9,341 bases of DNA from an uncultured Bacteroidales bacterium (GTDB lineage: Bacteria; Bacteroidota; Bacteroidia; Bacteroidales; UBA932). Under the pieces are notes generated by a model that saw only the letters and a program-made list of their open reading frames with translations, was not told where the DNA came from and did no database searches. The first letter of the stretch is position 1. Every line of letters starts with the position of its first letter. Below, piece by piece: positions 1 to 7,069 of the stretch. The stretch covers positions 1-9,341 of the forward strand of contig CAJOQW010000011.1 in the NCBI GenBank assembly GCA_905236955.1, written 5' to 3'. The position numbers and the translations under genes were made by a program.

Positions 1-29
1 GCCGTTCCGGAAAGGACGGCTCCTTTTTT
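1..29 (+). terminator. Rho-independent terminator of the gene upstream of the window
   Basis: Bases 1-7 (GCCGTTC) pair with 14-20 (GGACGGC), giving a 7-bp stem with one G-T wobble and a 6-base loop. A T-rich run with six consecutive T follows at 24-29. This is a textbook intrinsic terminator. The gene it serves lies outside the window. In other Bacteroidales ftsY commonly follows a small ribosomal-protein cluster (rpmB, rpmG and a small DUF4295 protein), so that is the likely source, but this cannot be seen here. Confidence 0.75.
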
Positions 30-42
30 GCTTTAAAATGAT

Positions 43-50
43 TATATTTG
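43..50 (+). promoter_or_regulatory. Bacteroidota -7 promoter element for the ftsY operon
   Basis: TATATTTG is an exact match to the Bacteroidota -7 consensus TAnnTTTG. It lies just after the upstream terminator and 13 bases before the ftsY ATG. A TTTG at 27-30 is too close (12-base gap) to be a standard -33 element, so only the -7 half is convincing. If it is used, transcription would start about 6-7 bases downstream, leaving an extremely short leader before the ATG at 64. Confidence 0.55.
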
Positions 51-63
51 TAGATTAGACATT

Positions 64-954
64 ATGGCATTGAATTTCTTTCAGAAGATTACCCGTGCGG
101 TAGCCGGCAAGTCCAGGGTGGACGACGAAACCCTGGATAACATCGAGGAAGCCCTGGTCGAAAGCGACATGGGCGTGGACACCACGCTCAAGGTCATAGA
201 CAGGCTGGAAGCCCGCGTCGCAAGGGACAAGATGATGTCTTTCGACGAACTCGTGGGTTATCTCAGGGAAGAGACCGCGAAACTGCTGGATATCGGTGTC
301 GATGACGGCCTGGTCATGGAAAGGAAACCCTTCGTAATCCTGGTCGTAGGTGTCAACGGGGTCGGGAAGACCACGACCATCGGCAAGTTGGCCAATCTTT
401 TCCGCCGGCAGGGCAAGAAAGTGGTGCTCGGAGCCGCCGACACCTTCCGCGCGGCGGCGGTGGACCAGCTGGATATCTGGGCGGAACGCGCCGGAGCTGA
501 CATAGTGAAACAAAAGATGGGTTCCGACCCGGCATCGGTCGCATTCGACACGGTCAAAAGCGCCGTCGCCAAGGATGCGGACGTAGTGTTGATAGATACC
601 GCAGGGCGGCTTCACAACCGCATAGACCTCATGAACGAGCTCAGCAAGATACGCAACGTCTGCGGAAAGGCTTTCGCGGGTGCTCCGGATGAGGTGATGC
701 TGGTTCTCGACGCCTCCACCGGCCAGAATGCCTACCAGCAGGCCAAGGAGTTCGCCAGGGCCACCTCCATCACTTCCCTGGTGGTAACCAAACTTGACGG
801 TACGGCCCGCGGCGGCGTGGTCGTCGGTCTTACCGACCAGTTCCGCGTCCCCGTCCGTTTCATCGGTACGGGCGAGGGCATAGACGACCTCAAGCCATTC
901 GACAGGGACGCTTTCGTGGCTTCCCTTTTCAATCCCGAAGATTTAAAAAAATAG
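64..954 (+). CDS. ftsY: Signal recognition particle receptor FtsY
   Basis: SRP-type GTPase that docks ribosome-SRP complexes at the inner membrane and hands nascent membrane proteins to the Sec translocon, working with Ffh and 4.5S RNA. The 296-residue product has an N-terminal helical N domain (about 1-85) and an NG GTPase domain with every hallmark visible: P-loop GVNGVGKTTT (96-105), the SRP-family motif DTFRAAAVDQL (126-136), DTAGR (178-182), TKLDG (242-246) and the closing GTGEGIDDL (268-276). It lacks the long acidic A domain of the E. coli protein, as is usual for the short FtsY of this phylum, so membrane contact must come from the N-terminal helix (ALNFFQKITRAV). The ATG at 64 is chosen because the family's amphipathic start begins there and a promoter lies directly upstream. 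No Shine-Dalgarno is seen. pheT starts 3 bases after the stop. Ffh is excluded by the absence of a methionine-rich M domain. Confidence 0.96.
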   Translation: MALNFFQKITRAVAGKSRVDDETLDNIEEALVESDMGVDTTLKVIDRLEARVARDKMMSFDELVGYLREETAKLLDIGVDDGLVMERKPFVILVVGVNGVGKTTTIGKLANLFRRQGKKVVLGAADTFRAAAVDQLDIWAERAGADIVKQKMGSDPASVAFDTVKSAVAKDADVVLIDTAGRLHNRIDLMNELSKIRNVCGKAFAGAPDEVMLVLDASTGQNAYQQAKEFARATSITSLVVTKLDGTARGGVVVGLTDQFRVPVRFIGTGEGIDDLKPFDRDAFVASLFNPEDLKK

Positions 955-957
955 AAT

Positions 958-3399
958 ATGAAAATTTCTTACAACTGGCTCAAAGACTATCTTGAAAGCG
1001 ACCTGACAGCCGCCCAGGCGGCGGAGGTGATGACGAATATCGGCATCGAGGTTGACCGTGTGGAGGAGCAGGAAGCGATTCCCGGCGGCCTGGCCGGCGT
1101 CGTTGTCGCGCAAGTACTTGAATGCGAGCCTCATCCCGATTCCGACCATCTCCATGTCACCAAGGTGGACGACGGCACGGGCCAAGCGTTGACGGTGGTC
1201 TGCGGCGCCCCTAACGTGGCCGCCGGCCAGAAGGTCCTTTTCGCCCGCATCGGCACCGTCCTACCCGGCGACTTCAAGATAAAGAAGAGCAAGATACGCG
1301 GGATAGAATCCATGGGCATGATCTGCGCCGAGGACGAACTCGGGATAGGTACCGGCCATGAAGGCATAATGGTCCTTCCCGCCGATGCAGTCGTGGGCAC
1401 TCCCGCAAAGGAATATCTTCATCTCGAAACCGAAGCCGTAATAGGATATGACATAACCGCGAACCGCATCGATGCTGCTTCGCATATCGGCGTGGCCCGA
1501 GACATGTACGCATGGTTCGCGCTGAACGAAAAGCCCTGCAAGCTCAAGTATCCCGACGTTTCCGAATTCAGGGAGGGCCCTGGCAAGGGCATACCCGTGG
1601 AAGTGCTCGACAGCGAGGGCGCTCCGCGTTACACAGGTCTTACCATCCGCGGTGTCAAGGTGGCACCGTCTCCCGAGTGGCTCCAGAAGAAGCTCCTAAG
1701 CATAGGACTGCGTCCGATAAACAACATCGTCGATATCTCCAATTTCGTGCTTTTCGAGCTGGGGCAGCCCCTGCATACATTCGACGCAGCCAAGATCAGC
1801 GGCGGCAAGGTCATCGTGCGCCGTGCGGCGGAAGGCGAAACCATCCGCACCCTCGACGGGGTGGAGCGCAAACTTTCCGCCAGGGATATGGTGATAGCCA
1901 ACGCGGACGGTCCGATGTGCATAGCCGGCGTCTTCGGAGGCGAGGACAGCGGTGTCACCGAATCCACTACGGACGTCTTCATCGAAAGCGCTTATTTCGA
2001 TCCCGCCAGCATACGTCGTACCTCCAAGTCCCAGGGTCTGCAGACCGACGCCTCTTTCCGCTATGAGCGCGGAGCGGATACGGACGTTACGATATATGCC
2101 CTCAAGCGTGCAGCCCTGCTGGTGCTGGAACTGGCCGGGGGCACCGTCGAAGGGGAGATCCAGGAAGTTTATCCCAAAAAGATAGAGCACAAGGTCATAA
2201 AGCTGGACTACGGCTGGGTGGATTCCTTCGTAGGCCAGACGATAGGCCGCGACAAGATCAGGACGATACTCAAGGCCCTCCGCTACGAATTCCTCGCCGA
2301 AGACGAGGATACGGTTACCATTGAAGCCCCGTCGTACATGATCGACGTCTCCCGTCCGGCGGACGTCGTTGAAGAGATCCTGAGGATCTACGGCTACGAC
2401 AACATCAATCTGCCGCACCACATGAAGATGAGCGTGAGCGCGTCTCCCACCCCGCAGCCCGAAGCTATACGCAACCAGATATCCAATTTCCTGGCTGCCA
2501 ACGGTTTCACCGAGACCATGAACAATTCGCTCACGAAGGCCGACTATTATACCTCGCTGACCACCTTCCCGGCGGAAAGATGCGTGCATATAGTCAATCC
2601 GCTCAGCACCGACCTCAACGTCATGAGGCAGACCCTGCTCCTCAACGGGCTGGAAGTGGTGGCATACAACGTCAACAGGCAGATATACCGCATCAAGACT
2701 TTCGAGTACGGTTCGGTGTACCAGCGTGTTCCGGATAAGACCGGAGAAACCCTCGAAGGCTATGAGGAGCATCAGTGCTTCGGCTTGTTCATGAGCGGAG
2801 CGACCGAAAAGAATTGGAACGGCGCTGTACAGAAGGGCGATTTCTACCAGCTCAAGGGCTACCTCGAGCTGCTGTTCAGGCGCTACGGGGCCGATATCTA
2901 CCAGATGCAGGCTTCCGGGGCTCCTGAAGACATATTCTCGGAAGGGGTTACGTACACGCTTCCCGGCCAGAAGAAGCAGCTTGCCTTAATCGGTGTGGTG
3001 AAACCCGCCCTTGCCAAGCGTTTCGGCATAAAGCAGGAAGTTGTGGCGGCCGAGATCGACTGGAACGTGCTGTTCTCCATGATAAAGAGGAACAAGGTGA
3101 AATTCAGCGAACTTCCCCAGTTCCCGCAGGTGCGTCGCGACCTCGCCGTCCTGCTCGACGAGGGTGTACGCTGCAGCGACCTCCGCGACGCCGCATTCAA
3201 GACTGCGAAGCATCTGCTGCGCCAAATGAGTCTGTTCGACGTTTACCGCGGTGACAAGATCCCCAAGGGAAAGAAACAGTACGCCATGAGCTTCGTGCTC
3301 CGCGATGACAACCGTACCATGACCGATGACGAAGTCGATCGCATAATGGCACGCATACTCGATACATTCAAGACCCGTTTCGGCGCGGAACTCCGATGA
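958..3399 (+). CDS. pheT: Phenylalanine--tRNA ligase beta subunit
   Basis: Large subunit of the alpha2-beta2 enzyme that charges tRNA-Phe in the cytoplasm. The 813 residues match the usual length of about 800. Domains in order: the N-terminal start MKISYNWLKDYL; an EMAP/OB-fold tRNA-binding domain (about 42-155, with PHPDSDHLHVTKVD and VCGAPN); the B3/B4 editing region (about 215-395, with RPINNIVDISN and the hallmark FDAAKI); the B5 DNA-binding-like fold (about 410-485, with DVSRPADVVEEILRIYGYD, including acidic residues that bind Mg in homologues); the inactive synthetase-like core (about 490-705); and the C-terminal anticodon-binding FDX-ACB domain (about 718-811, starting at FPQVRRDLAVLLD). 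No domain is missing. pheS is not adjacent, unlike the pheST operons of many bacteria. The start lies 3 bases after ftsY, and the last codons overlap the next gene as ATGA, which suggests co-transcription and translational coupling. Confidence 0.97.
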   Translation: MKISYNWLKDYLESDLTAAQAAEVMTNIGIEVDRVEEQEAIPGGLAGVVVAQVLECEPHPDSDHLHVTKVDDGTGQALTVVCGAPNVAAGQKVLFARIGTVLPGDFKIKKSKIRGIESMGMICAEDELGIGTGHEGIMVLPADAVVGTPAKEYLHLETEAVIGYDITANRIDAASHIGVARDMYAWFALNEKPCKLKYPDVSEFREGPGKGIPVEVLDSEGAPRYTGLTIRGVKVAPSPEWLQKKLLSIGLRPINNIVDISNFVLFELGQPLHTFDAAKISGGKVIVRRAAEGETIRTLDGVERKLSARDMVIANADGPMCIAGVFGGEDSGVTESTTDVFIESAYFDPASIRRTSKSQGLQTDASFRYERGADTDVTIYALKRAALLVLELAGGTVEGEIQEVYPKKIEHKVIKLDYGWVDSFVGQTIGRDKIRTILKALRYEFLAEDEDTVTIEAPSYMIDVSRPADVVEEILRIYGYDNINLPHHMKMSVSASPTPQPEAIRNQISNFLAANGFTETMNNSLTKADYYTSLTTFPAERCVHIVNPLSTDLNVMRQTLLLNGLEVVAYNVNRQIYRIKTFEYGSVYQRVPDKTGETLEGYEEHQCFGLFMSGATEKNWNGAVQKGDFYQLKGYLELLFRRYGADIYQMQASGAPEDIFSEGVTYTLPGQKKQLALIGVVKPALAKRFGIKQEVVAAEIDWNVLFSMIKRNKVKFSELPQFPQVRRDLAVLLDEGVRCSDLRDAAFKTAKHLLRQMSLFDVYRGDKIPKGKKQYAMSFVLRDDNRTMTDDEVDRIMARILDTFKTRFGAELR

Positions 3400-4025
3400 G
3401 GTCATACGGCAAATATCTCTTGACTGCCTTCGTGGTGCTGCTCGTTGCGGCATCGTGCGGCAACCGCCGTGCGAGGGTTATCCCCGCAAAGACCATGGCA
3501 GGGATATATGCCGAGATGTTCCTGGCCGATTCGTGGCTCACCGACCATTCGAGTTTGCGCCGCAAGGCCGATACATCACAGTTCTTCGGGGCTATCTTCC
3601 ATAAGTATGGTTATACTTTCGAGGATTATGACAAGAGTGTGAACCACTACCTCGAGGATCCTGGGCAATTCGCGGAAATCTTCGAGAAGAGTGCGAAGAT
3701 AATAGAAAAGCAGCGGGATATCTTGAGAGAAGAAGAGAAGCGCGAGGACGCCCTGCGCTCCCTGATGGATTATCTCAAAAGGTTTGCTCCGCCCGTGACC
3801 GACTTCGACCGGGACACGGTGCTTCAGCTGGGGTTCGTCGAGGACGTCCCGCTTGACTTGGAGATTATCAGGGATACGGTTGCGGAAGACAGCCTGGCTG
3901 CAGCGGACAGTCTTGCTTCAAAGGATATTAAAGATTCTGACAATGTTGAGGGAAGAGACAGTTTTCGGCCCAATCCGCTCCCGGAGGCTAGGAAGTTCAT
4001 TGGGAGTGAACCTGCTGCCGACTAA
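3396..4025 (+). CDS. DUF4296-like lipoprotein
   Basis: A 209-residue predicted lipoprotein. A positively charged start, a hydrophobic stretch (8-19) and the lipobox VAASC, with the lipidated cysteine at 21, point to signal peptidase II processing and anchoring in the envelope. Residues about 26-112 resemble the Bacteroidota-restricted DUF4296 domain: IPAKTMAGIYAEMFLADSWL, then FFGAIFHKYGYTFEDYDKSVNHYLEDP. A charged helix follows (about 93-130). The last 80 residues are acidic and rich in Asp, Ser and Ala, so probably disordered. No function is known for the family and no catalytic residues are apparent. The ATG overlaps the pheT stop as ATGA. At the 3' end, residues 183-209 are encoded in DNA that also encodes the first residues of the radical SAM gene in another frame. 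The family assignment is from recall of its pattern, not a profile search. Confidence 0.82.
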   Translation: MRSYGKYLLTAFVVLLVAASCGNRRARVIPAKTMAGIYAEMFLADSWLTDHSSLRRKADTSQFFGAIFHKYGYTFEDYDKSVNHYLEDPGQFAEIFEKSAKIIEKQRDILREEEKREDALRSLMDYLKRFAPPVTDFDRDTVLQLGFVEDVPLDLEIIRDTVAEDSLAAADSLASKDIKDSDNVEGRDSFRPNPLPEARKFIGSEPAAD

Positions 4026-4698
4026 GGGAAAGCTCTGCAATTTCGACTGTATCTATTGCGAGTGCGGATGGAACAAGGACGGACGCGACGACAGGAAGCT
4101 CCCTTCCGCCGTCGAAGTCCGCAGCGCTCTCGATTCAAAACTTGCAGAATGCCTCGCTGCCGGTACTCCCATCGATTCCATAACATTTTCCGGGGATGGT
4201 GAACCCACGGTCAATCCCGATTTCCCGCAGATTGTACGCGATACCGTCGCCTTGCGCGACAAGTATTATCCCGGAGCGGCGGTGTCCGTGCTTACGAATG
4301 CCACCATGCTCGGGAATGACGCCGTTTTCGAAGCCCTGAGGCTCGTGGACAATCCCATCCTCAAACTGGACGCCCCCACCGATGAACTGGTCGCGTGCAT
4401 CAATCATCCACAGGGGGCATATCATGTGGAAGACGTCGTCCGCAACATGGCCCGCTTCGAAGGCGATTTCGTCCTGCAGACCATGTTCCTCAAGGCTCCG
4501 GGTTTCGACACTTCCTCTCCGGAGGTCATCGGGCCGTGGATGGATATAGTCAGGCGGTTGCGGCCACGCGAGGTCATGGTCTATACCCTTGACCGACCGG
4601 CTCCCCTGCAGGGACTTGTGAAATTCACATACTCTCAGATGCAGGCCCTTGTAGAACCGCTGATCGAAGAAGGATTCAAAATTCAAATAAAAGTATGA
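3943..4698 (+). CDS. Radical SAM protein, COG0731-like
   Basis: A 251-residue radical S-adenosylmethionine enzyme, predicted cytoplasmic. The 4Fe-4S/SAM signature CNFDCIYC (Cys 32, 36, 39) is intact, with an extra Cys at 41. The SAM-contacting SGDGEPT (83-89, the GGE-equivalent), VLTNAT (116-121), KLDAP (141-145) and VMVYTLDRPAP (211-221) match the COG0731 group, whose members resemble the wyosine enzyme TYW1 but mostly have unknown substrates in bacteria. The reading frame is open from an ATG at 3853, but I chose the ATG at 3943. The conserved opening, LREETVFGPIRSRRLGSSLG, begins right there, and the 30 residues before it are basic and unlike the family. Even so the gene overlaps the DUF4296 gene by 83 bases. 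Its TGA overlaps the deoC ATG (ATGA). Function is unassigned; a role in tRNA modification is possible given pheT nearby, but unproven. Confidence 0.88.
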   Translation: MLREETVFGPIRSRRLGSSLGVNLLPTKGKLCNFDCIYCECGWNKDGRDDRKLPSAVEVRSALDSKLAECLAAGTPIDSITFSGDGEPTVNPDFPQIVRDTVALRDKYYPGAAVSVLTNATMLGNDAVFEALRLVDNPILKLDAPTDELVACINHPQGAYHVEDVVRNMARFEGDFVLQTMFLKAPGFDTSSPEVIGPWMDIVRRLRPREVMVYTLDRPAPLQGLVKFTYSQMQALVEPLIEEGFKIQIKV

Positions 4699-5585
4699 GT
4701 TATTCACAGAAGTACAATTACGCCCCCGATCCGGCCAGGACGGCGGCAGCCATCCAGTCCATAGTGAACGGCGCGGACAGCATCGCTTCCCCGGATGTTT
4801 TCAAGAAATGCTTCTCCTTCATGGACCTGACGACCCTCCACACCCAGGACACTCCCGGAAGTGTGAAGAAACTCGTCGGTAAAGTGACCCGTCTTATGGA
4901 GGAATATCCCTCATATCCCCTTCCTGCTTCCATCTGTGTCTATCCCAATTTCGCGGCGGTTGTGAAAGAGTGCCGTCCCAGCCCGGAACTCCATGTCACC
5001 ACTGTGGCGAGCTGTTTTCCCAGCGCCCAGAGTTACCTTGAGGTGAAGGTCCGCGAGTGTGAACTGGCGGTGGAGAACGGTGCCGACGAGATCGACATCG
5101 TACTTGCCCTGAATTTGTTCCTTGCGGGAGATGCCGAAGCTGCAGCAGGGGAGATCCGTGCAATGCGTGCCGCGATCGACGCGGCTGGGGAAAAGCAGGG
5201 ACGCCGCATCGTGCTCAAGGTCATCCTCGAAACCGGCCTTCTCGTAACCCCCGAGAACATCGCCGAAGCCTCGTTCCTTGCGATGGAGTCGGGCGCCGAT
5301 TTCATCAAGACCAGTACCGGCAAGGTTGACGTAAACGCCACTCCCACCGCCGCTTATGTAATGTGCGAATGCATAAAGGCCTTCTACGCGAAAACCGGAC
5401 GCAAGGTCGGCTTCAAGGCCGCAGGAGGCATCTCCAATGCCAAGGACGCCCTATGCTATTACTGCATCGGGCTCAACGTCCTCGGCAAGGAGTGGATGAA
5501 CAAGGATACTTTCCGTTTCGGCGTCAGCCGTCTCGGCAACAGCCTTATGGGCGCCATAGAGCAGCGCACCGTCAATTTCTTCTAG
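4695..5585 (+). CDS. deoC: Deoxyribose-phosphate aldolase
   Basis: Class I aldolase that splits 2-deoxy-D-ribose 5-phosphate into glyceraldehyde 3-phosphate and acetaldehyde, the last step of deoxynucleoside breakdown in the cytoplasm. By comparison with E. coli DeoC the catalytic set is complete: Asp134 in ADEIDIV (E. coli Asp102), the Schiff-base Lys205 in ADFIKTSTGKV (Lys167) and Lys241 in GFKAAGGI (Lys201). FMDLTTL (42-48) and LKVILETGLL (174-183) also fit. At 296 residues it is longer than the E. coli protein (about 260); the extra length is mainly N-terminal. The ATG overlaps the radical SAM stop codon, so expression is probably coupled to the operon rather than to a dedicated deo operon. 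No deoA, deoB or deoD lies nearby. Its TAG shares the bases CTAG with the stop of the convergent phosphatase gene. Confidence 0.96.
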   Translation: MSYSQKYNYAPDPARTAAAIQSIVNGADSIASPDVFKKCFSFMDLTTLHTQDTPGSVKKLVGKVTRLMEEYPSYPLPASICVYPNFAAVVKECRPSPELHVTTVASCFPSAQSYLEVKVRECELAVENGADEIDIVLALNLFLAGDAEAAAGEIRAMRAAIDAAGEKQGRRIVLKVILETGLLVTPENIAEASFLAMESGADFIKTSTGKVDVNATPTAAYVMCECIKAFYAKTGRKVGFKAAGGISNAKDALCYYCIGLNVLGKEWMNKDTFRFGVSRLGNSLMGAIEQRTVNFF

Positions 5586-5604
5586 TCTTTTTCACAAAGA
5601 CTAG
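5582..5604. terminator. Perfect inverted repeat at convergent stop codons, possible bidirectional terminator
   Basis: CTAGTCTTT (5582-5590) and AAAGACTAG (5596-5604) form a perfect 9-bp stem around a 5-base loop (TTCAC). Its outer CTAG supplies the stop codons of both deoC (+) and the phosphatase gene (-). There is no other intergenic DNA between the two convergent genes. No T-run follows the stem on either strand, so it is not a classical intrinsic terminator. It may instead act as a processing-stable 3' end or pause site. The palindrome is seen directly; its role is inferred. Confidence 0.45.
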
Positions 5605-6868
5605 CGAAATACGCCCTCAGGTCTTTCCACCTGTAATACGGGCCTTGATAAGTGGGGACTGCCGGAATGGTGGTCTCCTCTTCGTTGCGGAGTATCTTAA
5701 CGAGCACATCCCCCTTCCGGTTGCGGTAGAATATAAGCTGGCAGTTGGTGCCCATGGGGATATACTTGTATCCGGGCCAGACCTTGTAAGATTCGGCGAG
5801 TGACGGAGTCTTGTCGTATCCGTCCACCTGGACCAGGCTCAGGAACGCCCCTATGCCAGTATCGTGGCCGAAGCGCAGGTCGGCGCATTTGCGGCTGTCT
5901 TCCCGCAGCGCCTCATCCGCCTTGGCGATGAAGTCCCTGAGGAGGGGGATTCCCGTGGCAGTGTCCCTGAGGTGACCGCTCTCCTTGCTCCGGGCGAATC
6001 TGTAACAGACGAGGGCGTTGTAGGCTACGCCATATGAGAAAATCTCTTCTTCCGTGAAATGACTGAACGGATCGACATCGATATCGAGGCATTTGGCTAT
6101 CGATGCCTCATGGAGAAGGGAGTACATGAAGTGCTCGAAAGGTTCCTGCCCCAGGATCTTCTTCACCGCCGGTATGTCGTTGAAGAGCTGCTTCCCTGTT
6201 TCCGGAGAGGCGAACATGGAGGTTGTCATGGAATCGACGACGGCATCGACTACGCGGTTGAGGGAGTCCCTTTGCGGGCCACTTGCATCATAAGAGAGGA
6301 ACCTGCGGTATCTTTCCCCGCTGTACAGTTCGATATCCAACCCGGGGGAGAGGGCCTTGAGTTCGTCGAGGAAGTTGGCGGCGCTCTGGACGCATCTGGT
6401 TATCGGTGAAGACTGGGCCAGAACCTTGCGGCGGTCTTTCTGGCGGAATATACGTCCCGCCCTGGAGTAGAGCCTCCTGCTGATGCCCTGGTGCTCGCGG
6501 CTCCCCACCTGGGTGAGGATGCCTTCCTGCCCGTCGTGGGCGTCGCGCATCAAATGGAGATCCTGCCGCAGGGCCTCCCCTCCGGAGCTGAGCAGTCCGA
6601 GGGAGCCAAGGGTGTCGAGTACCTCCAGATTGTGCAGGTAAGATGAAGTTCCGGTAATGAAGCGGCTGCCGTGCCTGCCGTAGTGGCTTACATAGAAGGG
6701 TTTGTATCCGCGCGGTGCCTTCGTGTCCGAAAATGCGGGCACGGAATAGGGGTGATAGTTGCCGGCGGCATTGTAAGGGTCGGATTTTATGGCCTCCCTG
6801 AAGGGGACTCCCGAAGTGAGGACAAGGACCGTCTGCACAAGCAGGACGAAGAATAACGTTCTTTTCAT
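5582..6868 (-). CDS. Secreted histidine acid phosphatase (histidine phosphatase clan, branch 2)
   Basis: A 428-residue phosphomonoesterase that acts through a phosphohistidine intermediate and is predicted to be exported. Residues 1-20 form a signal peptide (KR, then a hydrophobic core) with no lipobox cysteine, so the periplasm or outside is likely. The catalytic motif RHGSR is at 65-69 within FYVSHYGRHGSRF, giving nucleophile His66. The C-terminal catalytic HD is His335-Asp336 in RFGHDTGIGAF, and an additional conserved-looking Arg is in SSPITRC (153-159). It resembles the phosphatases of gut Bacteroidales related to phytase and MINPP, but the proton donor is HD, as in AppA-type enzymes, rather than the HAE of MINPP. 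The natural substrate (inositol phosphates, sugar phosphates or others) cannot be read from sequence. The ATG at 6868 is the only start giving the full signal peptide. The gene has its own promoter and converges on deoC. Confidence 0.88.
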   Translation of the reverse strand: MKRTLFFVLLVQTVLVLTSGVPFREAIKSDPYNAAGNYHPYSVPAFSDTKAPRGYKPFYVSHYGRHGSRFITGTSSYLHNLEVLDTLGSLGLLSSGGEALRQDLHLMRDAHDGQEGILTQVGSREHQGISRRLYSRAGRIFRQKDRRKVLAQSSPITRCVQSAANFLDELKALSPGLDIELYSGERYRRFLSYDASGPQRDSLNRVVDAVVDSMTTSMFASPETGKQLFNDIPAVKKILGQEPFEHFMYSLLHEASIAKCLDIDVDPFSHFTEEEIFSYGVAYNALVCYRFARSKESGHLRDTATGIPLLRDFIAKADEALREDSRKCADLRFGHDTGIGAFLSLVQVDGYDKTPSLAESYKVWPGYKYIPMGTNCQLIFYRNRKGDVLVKILRNEEETTIPAVPTYQGPYYRWKDLRAYFASLCEKD

Positions 6869-6888
6869 TGCTTCTTGATCAGTTTGTA

Positions 6889-6896
6889 CAAATATA
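6889..6896 (-). promoter_or_regulatory. Bacteroidota -7 promoter element for the phosphatase gene
   Basis: Read on the minus strand, 6896 to 6889 is TATATTTG, an exact TAnnTTTG match and the same octamer as before ftsY. It lies 20 bases upstream of the phosphatase ATG, so transcription would start roughly 13 bases before the start codon. Only a T-rich stretch, not a clear TTTG, occupies the -33 position. Confidence 0.55.
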
Positions 6897-7016
6897 ATAA
6901 TAACGCTTTTATTTAAAGAAAAAGTTCCTTTGCTGCAGATTATTGCCCAGGTGGGGAAGATTATCCTGGTTTATGACCCTGTAAGGGAGGTAAAACGGCA
7001 TTTAAACGTTTACTTC

Positions 7017-7048
7017 TTTGATACACGGTTTTTTCATCTTCAACTTTG
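7017..7048 (+). promoter_or_regulatory. Candidate promoter for the metalloprotease-barrel pair
   Basis: TTTG at 7017-7020 is followed after 20 bases by CAACTTTG at 7041-7048, which matches TAnnTTTG except for its first base. Spacing equals that of the stronger tRNA promoter in this window to within one base. The start codon at 7070 lies 21 bases after the element. The -7 mismatch makes this a tentative call. Confidence 0.38.
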
Positions 7049-7069
7049 TCTCCGAAAAACACCGCCAAG

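Larger units (their letters stand above)
6869..7069. other. Divergent AT-rich intergenic region
   Basis: 201 bases between the divergent phosphatase and metalloprotease genes, clearly richer in A and T than its surroundings. It holds promoter-like elements for both directions near its ends. The middle (about 6930-7010) contains only a weak 5-bp inverted repeat (CCAGG 6947-6951, CCTGG 6965-6969) and an AAACGTTT palindrome (within 7003-7012). I see no convincing small gene, riboswitch or terminator in it. Confidence 0.6.

Noticed and set aside
1696..2772. Open frame of 358 codons on the minus strand opposite pheT
   Set aside because: It lies wholly inside a complete pheT with all its domains. 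The product has no recognisable domain or signal. Long antisense frames are expected opposite GC-rich coding DNA.
3853..3942. Thirty-codon upstream extension of the radical SAM gene
   Set aside because: The extension is basic, unlike the family, and would deepen the overlap with the DUF4296 gene. The family-typical opening starts exactly at the ATG at 3943.
5363..5803. Plus-strand frame running across the deoC/phosphatase junction
   Set aside because: It is out of frame with deoC, then antisense to the phosphatase. It has no domain, signal peptide or promoter.
6947..6969. CCAGG/CCTGG inverted repeat as an attenuator or invertible-promoter boundary
   Set aside because: Only 5 bp with a 13-base loop, no T-run, and no second copy across the region, so it is within chance expectation.
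7046..7069. TTG start for the metalloprotease lipoprotein
   Set aside because: It adds eight polar residues before a normal lipoprotein signal peptide, and it overlaps the candidate -7 promoter box. The ATG at 7070 gives a compact signal.
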